From Hofstenia miamia (lineage: Eukaryota; Xenacoelomorpha; Acoela), in assembly GCA_004352715.1 (NCBI GenBank), contig SCFE01000047.1, positions 1,701,424 through 1,765,423 on the forward strand: DNA of 64,000 nt, written 5' to 3'. Each line of letters opens with the position of its first letter. Position 1 is the stretch's first letter. A program made the position numbers and the translations under genes. The notes under the pieces are model-generated. The model had not been told where the DNA came from and did not search any database. It saw only the letters and a program-made list of their open reading frames with translations. Of this stretch, positions 57,080-64,000 are shown piece after piece.

Positions 57080-59410
57080 TATATATAACAGTAATTGTTA
57101 GTTATTCATGGGAAAATTGATGAAATTACCATTTTTATACATAGAATTTCTAATAAAGAAAATCACGTTTTCCAAGTTCAGCTGTAATTGCAGAAAAAAA
57201 TTGTTGGAAATGTCGAAATAGACAAACCTTGTAAATTTTAATGTTTACCTTTCAATCAAAATTTTGTTGATATATGTGCAATGTCAAAGACATTGATTGA
57301 CTGCAAGCTAACTTTTCGAAATTGATGATCCTGACCATTATGCTCATATAGTCGATATTTATCAAATATTAATTTTCCTGGTAGTAAAACTAAATAGTCA
57401 GAGTAAATCATCTGCTTTTTTATTAATTGATAAAAGTCGATGATATGAACAATCCAAAAGATTTTTTTGACAAAACAGACAGCTACCTGCTCTCTGATAG
57501 CTGTTTCTTATTTCATTTTTCTTAAACATTAGAAATTTTTTTTATTACCAAGCACCAAGCAGCTTTGTGATAAAGTGCTATATGATACATCAAATCCATA
57601 TAAATGTTGACATCGGACTTGTGAATTTACCAGATTTAAAGTTAGGATTTGAAAAATCAGAAAATATTCATTCAAACGTTTGATTTCTTATAAACCGGTT
57701 TTGACTGCTCAGGCCCATTTAAGTGAGGACTTCCTTCGCCTTTATTAACTGGATTGAACTATTATATTTAAATAAAACTCCACAAATATTCTTCATATCA
57801 GCATCCTCAATTTACAAAATTTATTTTTGATGTCATCAAACCTAAAATTTGGGTAGTTGTTTTAAGATAAATTATACATTTCTTTTATAAATTGGAAATG
57901 AGAAAATTATTAGAGTTCAATCTGAGTTAATCAAATATAATTTTTTACTTTTTGTCACACTAACAATAATACGTTTTGGAGAAATTGGAAGACAATGCCC
58001 CCGTTGAAAATCAATACTATTCATAAAATAAACAGCTATTTAGAAATTTTACTAGGGTTTATGACAACAATGAAACTTAGGCAAGTCACTATGTCTCATT
58101 TAAAAGTTTAATATGAAGAAGTCCACTCGTAGGTCAAATAGTGGTGAGCAATTTATAACATATTCACTGTGGTATAGATTTTATTTATTTGCCATCTGTC
58201 AAAAATTCTGTAATACGAACAATATTTCAACTCCCATTATTTGAGCAACTGATAAAAACAAGTCTGAACACACATTTAAAGTTAGGATTAGTAGTGTCTT
58301 GTCTTCCTCTTTCATTTCTGCTTACAATCTCGCATGTTTGGTGTTATATTGTAGCGCTTCTGTATAGTACTTAGGCAGTCAATCTGAAAATACATAAATT
58401 TCCAAATTTTTGCAAGCATGAGGAAAAAATTTGTGCATTTAAATGGACACAATCCGGGCAAAGATTAAGCATCTCGTTAATAATTCTAATCATATAGCTT
58501 TCTAAAACTCAAATTATCAGATCTAGGGATTTCTTTGATCCACCATTTACATTAGAGTATTGTTTCTATTTACTCCACAACAATAAACACATGTGATAAT
58601 TGGGAATTTAGCAATGTTTGGTCACTTAAATGCCTTTTTGTTCAACCAATATTTTTCAAAATCTGTGAAAGCTTCCCAAAAAAATTTTTAATCGCTTAAA
58701 GCTCTAGATCACGAATTAATGAAGACTTGACTACCTCTGACTTTGCACACTACACACCTGAACGGGGCACACAGTTATTCTTCAGAAAGATAAATATTTC
58801 ATGGTATTTGTTCATCCCATGAGCTTTAGACCGCCTCATTATCTGAACAATAAGCATGCAACGAATTTGGATGTTTGCAAAAATGGGGTTCCTCATGGAA
58901 AAAAATTTACATTAGCATATACTTCAGATACAAAAATATGCGTAGCACATAACTTCATAATTTGAAAATTGGGATAGCAAAAGGCTCAAAATGTAATAAT
59001 TTTCAAAAAGTATTTCAAATATAACTCCGTAGTTTATGCTGAAGCCAACATCAGAGGATTATGCAGTAGGGACAACAGCTTTAATAATTCAAAGATTTGT
59101 GCTTAGATTGAAATATTTTCAAATATTTTAAGTATTTTATTATTTTAGATGTTTCAGCATATTTTTCAAGACATGCTTGTAAGGATGCTGTCGCACGCTT
59201 CATTAATTAAATTTTCCTGGCAGACAGTAGTAAAATGATGTATAAACTGCTTATCACAACGAGTTATTCTACCAATTTAAATGAGAAATGACGTATATAA
59301 ATTCCAAAATGATAAGTGATGCAATAACAGCAAAAATATAAAAAATCCCATACAGAAAAAGCTAAAAAGAACATTCTTTCTTATTGCATGGCATAATATA
59401 ACTGTTGGGC
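57080..59410. other. putative intron or intergenic DNA, no recognisable gene
   Basis: If exons 55403-55571 and 60018 belong together this lies within their intron. Contains a diverged copy of the 59.90-59.99 kb sequence at 58.80-58.91 kb. Confidence 0.5.
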
Positions 59411-59418
59411 ACAAATTG

Positions 59419-59606
59419 TATTTTTATTTAATAAAAGCATGGATCATAATTGCATTAATCTAAGTAAATATACATTACTATAAAATTATATATATATATA
59501 TATATAATTTTATAGTAATGTATATATATATATATATAATTTTATAGTAATGTATATTTACTTAGATTAATGCAATTATGATCCATGCTTTTATTAAATA
59601 AAAATA
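59419..59606. repeat. 188-bp near-perfect palindrome ending at a single N
   Basis: The arms 59419-59512 and 59513-59606 are reverse complements of each other apart from TA-repeat length differences at the centre. The outer edge of the right arm ends exactly at an N (59607). This looks like a fold-back assembly or read artefact seeded in a (TA)n array, though a real inverted duplication is possible. Confidence 0.85.
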
Positions 59607-59607
59607 N

Positions 59608-59639
<32 letters not shown>

Positions 59640-60017
59640 GTTTTTCATGATGGGAATTAAAACTTCTTATTATTAGATGGATATTAGTTTCATTTAGTAA
59701 ATAATTATCAACATATTATTGATATATATTTACAATAGTTATGAATGTGCTCCCCATTTTAAATTAGCTTCCTACGATATTTAAGACCAGTAGACATTTA
59801 GCACTTCATAACAATAACAAATTATTTTACTAATCTAACTTGTGCATATATTTTCGTCTTTAATGGTCTTGCAAATGAAAAATTAACTTCTTGTAGCATT
59901 CCTATATAAGCTTTAGATCGCCTTATTATGTGAACATTAAACATAGGAAGAATTTGAACGTTTTAAAAATATCGGATACCTCATTGAAAAAATTATTAAG
60001 ATTTTCACGGTTTTCAG

Positions 60018-60459
60018 GCACAGGAATGACCTTGGCGTAAATTTTCTCCATAGCAGATCAGCACATTGCAATTTCTTAATAAGCTTGGAGAAAATGCTTA
60101 ACGATGTGAAAAAATCCTTGTATAATCATATTTTTAGGCTTTTTCCAACACGATCATTTGGAGAAATTCATTTCTCTGGAAGCTTAGGAGGAATTACTTC
60201 AAAATTTGTTAGACTCACTGATTATACTGGATACGCCAATCTAGAAACTCTACTTCTAGATGTTTGGAAGATTTCAAAACCCACACTAGTATTTGCTTTG
60301 ATCGGTGACCAATCAGACTTAGATTTGAAAGAGAACCAAAAGAAAGCACTTAAGGAAGGGCTAGCAAATACCCTCACTGGCACTGACAAGTGGCTCATAA
60401 CTTGTGGTTGTAACAAAGGAATCACAGAGATCAGTCAAGATTTATTGTCCGAAACATTG
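60018..60459 (+). CDS. TRPM-family paralogue, N-terminal SLOG-region exon
   Basis: A 442-bp exon (acceptor TTTTCAG, donor GTAAGT; 1+441 phase). It encodes an N-terminal helix, then GEIHFSGSLGGITSKFVRLT, NLETLLLDVWKISKPTLVFA, KKALKEGLANTLTGTDKWLI and CGCNKGITEISQDLL. These line up in order with exon 3 of the minus-strand TRPM gene (GIIRF, SRYLRL, MEELLKLMFEFWKLEPPQFV, NAWILTSGIDSGIAK). The GAWI.TGG block is diverged (DKWLITCGCNKG). Later exons are not visible before the right edge, perhaps beyond it. Strand is opposite to the first TRPM gene, so the two are head to head, about 19.5 kb apart. Confidence 0.78.
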
Positions 60460-61700
60460 GTAAGTAGACATGAATAAGTATATACAGTTATGGTAAACAT
60501 TTTTGATGGAAGTAATTTAAAAAAATTGTATATTTTCTTAATTATTACTCTTGTTATAAAGTGTTAAAACCATGTCTTCGTTTTATGTAAATTTTGAAGA
60601 TTATAAATGTAACTTCACTAATTTAGACTCAAAGCAGATAGTTGCACATATATCTATCATTCAAAGTTTTTACATATTAAAAACGTTATCCTGAGTATTT
60701 CTTGCAGCATGAGGCTATTGAACTGAAATAGATTTCCATGCACTGTTAAAGTGAGAAAACCATGTGATAGATTTTTCTCCATTGAATAATATTTTAACAG
60801 CAACTAGCAATTTGAGCAAAGTGACCCGGTGTTTGTGTTCTTGCACCAACATTTCAAAATTGCTATTATCAGATTGATTATAGTTGTTGTTTGATGAATG
60901 ACATTAAGCAACAAAAACATTCTTTGTTCTACACAAATTGAAATGTATCTAAAAATATTCATTTCCGTGTTCATACTTAAATTATCACATTAAGTTTTTG
61001 TTATAGAATGAACACACTTAGTATTGTGATTTTCATTTAATATAATATGCTATGTGGAAGTTCAATAGCATTTAATTCAAAAAATATTTAACTTCATATA
61101 CATATGTACGTACCTATTGTGTGTATTATGTAAACAAACATGCATATATATATATATATATATAAATATACATATATATATATACCATACATTTACCATA
61201 CATTTTTTGAATGTTTGAATATATATAGTATGCATAGAAAATTGCCTATATACATATACATATGCAAATCTCTTTTCTATAAAATTCTGCTTACTATAGG
61301 AGATCAGTCAAAGCATGGCTTTGGAAAGAGCTATTTGTCTTGCTTATGTTTATATTAGCATAGATTCATGTTGACATAAATATTGTGTATTGAGTTTTCG
61401 TGTGTAATGAGTTACACTAACAAATGTCCATATTTGGATTATTCCAAGGACGCTCTAAATAATAAGGACTCTGTGTCATCTAATAAGTGTAAAAAAATAA
61501 GAAGGCCCAATTGTATAAAAGTAGAAGCTAAATAATGAATGAAATAAATGGTATATAAGTTTTGTAAACCACAATTATACAGTTTGAGAAAAAAAGTACA
61601 AAAATAATAGTAAAACTCCGGCCACACCTGTAATCAAAATTTAATTAAATTGAAGTTTTCTTTTACGCCTGCAAAGAGATCCATCATCTTTATAAATAAA
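60460..61700. other. intron of the second TRPM gene or intergenic, no recognisable gene
   Basis: AT-rich, with TA arrays at about 61142-61182. A DQSKHGFGKSYLSC frame after an acceptor-like CTATAG at 61299 has no family match. Confidence 0.5.
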
Positions 61701-61711
61701 GAATTCTTTAG

Positions 61712-62058
61712 TCAATTTGTTGACATATCCTTTAAAAAAGTATTACATAAGCGTTTACAAATTGAATAGTGATTAGGTAAGTCAAACGAATATGTTGAAT
61801 AGATCTGTTGAAACATTTTTAATATGGCATCCAATGAATCAATATCAGATAAATTGATCAGAAGCTCGCTGCTACAACATTGTAAAGTAGCAAGTGGTTT
61901 AAAAGAATCAACATCTAACTCCAATTCTGATAACAGATTTAGTCTGCGAAGCTTAACACTTGACATTACATTGAGCAATGAAACATAAAAGTTGCCGAAT
62001 TACATCGAATTCTCCTTCAAGGCGATCCGTTTGAAAATAGCCAGGTAACACGTAATTA
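61712..62058 (-). pseudogene. P-element/THAP-type transposase, C-terminal part
   Basis: The minus strand reads NYVLPGYFQTDRLEGEFDVI then RQLLCF. This is the conserved block near the C-terminus of P-element/THAP9-type transposases (YVLPGRF.QD.LEG.FG.YRQ). After a frameshift comes SSVKLRRLNLLSELELD (the ..S.KL.RL.L.SKL block). Belongs with the fragment at 62.34-63.42 kb. Confidence 0.7.
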
Positions 62059-62059
62059 A

Positions 62060-62150
62060 TAGAGCTGGGCGCCAGCCGGCTGAGCCACCGCCGCCGACAT
62101 ACTTTAGGTCAGCCAGCCGCCGGAAAATTTATACGGCTGAGCCGATTGAT
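62060..62150. mobile_element. hAT-like terminus with GC-rich subterminal repeats
   Basis: Starts TAGAGCTGGGCG, nearly the same as the terminus at 24743 (TAGAGCTGTGCG). It is followed by repeated GCCGGCTGAGCC and GCCGCC motifs that stand out sharply from the AT-rich surroundings. It abuts the P-type transposase coding block, so it may have inserted into that element. Confidence 0.5.
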
Positions 62151-62339
62151 AACTAAAACTATATCAAGACAAACAAAAGGTGTCATAAGAAGGAAACCGC
62201 ATTTAATGTGTTTGATGTGGTAGATCCGTTCAATATTGATTCGTTTATATCTTATTAATCAGATTGCCTGTAAGCCCATGATGAACCTTTTGCAAATAGA
62301 TAGTTTCACAATTCGACTTCCATTACATACGATTGCTAC

Positions 62340-63420
62340 AGGGCTATAGGCCTTGTAGGGTATCTATATGGAATATTAAACAGTCTAANNNNNNNNNNNN
62401 NNNNNNNNNNNNNNNNNNNNNNNNNNNNNNNNNNNNNNNNNNNNNNNNNNNNNNNNNNNNNNNNNNNNNNNNNNNNNNNNNNNNNNNNNNNNNNNNNNNN
62501 NNNNNNNNNNNNNNNNNNNNNNNNNNNNNNNNNNNNNNNNNNNNNNNNNNNNNNNNNNNNNNNNNNNNNNNNNNNNNNNNNNNNNNNNNNNNNNNNNNNN
62601 NNNNNNNNNNNNNNNNNNNNNNNNNNNNNNNNNNNNNNNNNNNNNNNNNNNNNNNNNNNNNNNNNNNNNNNNNNNNNNNNNNNNNNNNNNNNNNNNNNNN
62701 NNNNNNNNNNNNNNNNNNNNNNNNNNNNNNNNNNNNNNNNNNNNNNNNNNNNNNNNNNNNNNNNNNNNNNNNNNNNNNNNNNNNNNNNNNNNNNNNNNNN
62801 NNNNNNNNNNNNNNNNNNNNNNNNNNNNNNNNNNNNNNNNNNNNNNNNNNNNNNNNNNNNNNNNNNNNNNNNNNNNNNNNNNNNNNNNNNNNNNNNNNNN
62901 NNNNNNNNNNNNNNNNNNNNNNNNNNNNNNNNNNNNNNNNNNNNNNNNNNNNNNNNNNNNNNNNNNNNNNNNNNNNNNNNNNNNNNNNNNNNNNNNNNNN
63001 NNNNNNNNNNNNNNNNGGATGCATAGCTCGCCAAGGAGTCTTTGAAGATTGAAGAGAAAATTCTTTAAAAAATGCTTGGTTTACAGAAAAATTATCTGTT
63101 GATACACCAGTAATAATTCCATAATTGCATTCAACAACTTTTGCAAGCTTGGAGAAGTATTCACATTGAAACGTACATGTATTCCTGTACATTGGCAATA
63201 GATAGCCTATGAATGAAAATCTTCCTGTAATTGAACTGACCATCATACATAGAATTGTACGTGCTGGTTGTGACGGTTCATCAATAGAAAAACCGTAGTC
63301 GCTTCCAGCAGAATATTGAATTGAAGGCTTAATGTAAATTTCGTCTATTTATATAATACAGTGCCTTTCTTGAACATTAACAGCTGTAAAAACATTCTTA
63401 CAAGTAACTGATAACTCTTC
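62340..63420 (-). pseudogene. P-element/THAP-type transposase, central part with gap
   Basis: The minus strand reads IDEIYIKPSIQYSAGSDYGF (the DE.Y.KP.L.Y..G...G block of P/THAP9 transposases, containing the first catalytic Asp). It continues through TILCMMVSSITGRFSFIGYL, a KVVECNYGIITGVSTDNFSV segment (second Asp) and PWRAMH before 628 N. One stop lies just before IDEIYI. The gap hides the segment up to about 62.39 kb. THAP zinc-finger region not seen. Confidence 0.75.
62389..63016. other. assembly gap (628 N)
   Basis: Lies inside the P-type transposase region. Unlike the other gaps it is not bounded by TA repeats. Confidence 0.95.
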
Positions 63421-63518
63421 ATCTGAACAAACATCTTTTTTTTGAAAGAAAGAAAGAGAAAATTTACTCACTTGCAACCCTAGGGTTGAATAATAGTGAA
63501 ATATACAAACTTGTAACA

Positions 63519-64000
63519 TTAAGTATAATATGCAAATGGATATTCTTTTTGAATCTGAACAAACGATTTCGTAAATCGGAATGTCCTAACTGAGATTTGG
63601 CGATTGCGATGAGCTCGTAAAGGGTAGAGAGATTCTCGTTCTGCGGGTATTAGATTGTGTAGAGGGTGGTGCAGGTTCTGCAATTTTTTCCAGAGTCGAT
63701 CGCAAAGACTTTGGCGACGAGTGTACAAGGTAGAACAGTTTAGTTGTACTCCTGCTTCACTATATGTTGCATTTGGGACCATTATTCGGAAATCCCGTTT
63801 CTGTATCCTCTCCAGTCGATCGCTTTGATTTTGGGTTAACCCATAATGCCATAGCGGGGCACAATACTCAAGCAGTGACCTGATTAACGAGACATACACG
63901 GATAATAGATGATTTTGGGATACGCCGCTTCGCCGAAGTAGTTTTAGTAAAAATAACCTTTTGGAAGACTTATTTGTAATTTCGTTTACGTGGCTGGTCC
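63519..64000 (-). mobile_element. LINE reverse-transcriptase C-terminal part, running off the right edge
   Basis: The frame is open from the window edge (SHVNEITNKSSKRLFLLKLL) through MYVSLIRSLLEYCAPLWHYG, SDRLERIQKRDFRIMVPNAT and TRRQSLCDRLWKKLQNLHHP to the stop at 63519. These are the CR1/jockey-type blocks (..S.L.Y....W, L...QKR..R.I, L..RR..L...F..K......HPL). G+C is well above that of the surroundings and the frame is intact for 480 bp, so this is a recent or horizontally distinct insertion compared with the decayed LINEs. Its catalytic part lies outside the window. Confidence 0.82.

Noticed and set aside
61299-61358. DQSKHGFGKS segment as a further TRPM exon
   Set aside because: Shares only GDQS with the exon at 60018 and does not match the block expected next (GIAPWG / VDDG).
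1-64000. tRNA, rRNA or other structural RNA genes
   Set aside because: I looked for cloverleaf-like and rRNA-like GC-rich stretches and saw none; the GC-rich patches at 20.1-20.4, 45.0 and 62.1 kb do not fit. A tRNAscan/Infernal run would be decisive.

Overview
The window is AT-rich eukaryotic DNA from an invertebrate animal. Three signs support this: split genes with GT-AG introns, two metazoan multidomain genes (an intersectin and TRPM-family channel genes), and a dense, diverse load of transposable elements. Short (38-64 nt) introns alternate with multi-kilobase introns full of transposons, and (TA)n microsatellites are everywhere. Flatworms, rotifers, cnidarians and some other small-intron invertebrates fit. 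The sequence alone does not fix the phylum. There is no sign of bacterial gene organisation.

Layout. (1) 226-11869, minus strand: the 5' half of an intersectin gene. Eleven exons join in phase to 446 codons (two EH domains, then the start of the coiled coil). The gene runs off the left edge. Its large introns hold a LINE fragment (3.3-4.3 kb), a TIR DNA transposon (4511-6204), a second decayed LINE (6.4-7.0 kb), a Penelope-like fragment (9.6-9.8 kb), a 38-bp minisatellite and a 1000-N gap. (2) 14.1-14.4 kb, minus: last exon of a small gene for a secreted His/Asp-rich peptide. (3) 16.9-22.8 kb, minus: a decayed Ty3/gypsy-type LTR retrotransposon whose integrase is split by a 345-bp GC-rich insertion flanked by 11-bp direct repeats. 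(4) 23.9-25.9 kb: nested wreckage of Tc1/mariner, hAT and Penelope-like elements. (5) 26616-35895, minus: a TRPM-family cation channel gene of five exons (1026 residues). Almost the whole channel lies in one 2.4-kb exon, and a piggyBac remnant sits in its large intron. (6) 36-55 kb: intergenic DNA with at least six LINE remnants, a short Tc1-like element with intact TIRs and a hAT tail. (7) 55403-60459, plus: three phase-compatible exons, the last of which is the N-terminal SLOG region of a second TRPM paralogue, head to head with the first. (8) 61.7-64 kb: a P-element/THAP-type transposase broken by a hAT-like terminus and a 628-N gap, then the C-terminal part of a less decayed, higher-GC LINE entering from the right edge.

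The best-supported host genes are intersectin (endocytic scaffold) and the two TRPM genes. All three gene starts have a splice acceptor 0-7 nt before the ATG, which suggests spliced-leader trans-splicing. Penelope-like 3' regions carry a hammerhead-ribozyme-like motif just after the coding end. Several isolated single Ns lie at duplicated or palindromic joins and look like assembly artefacts.
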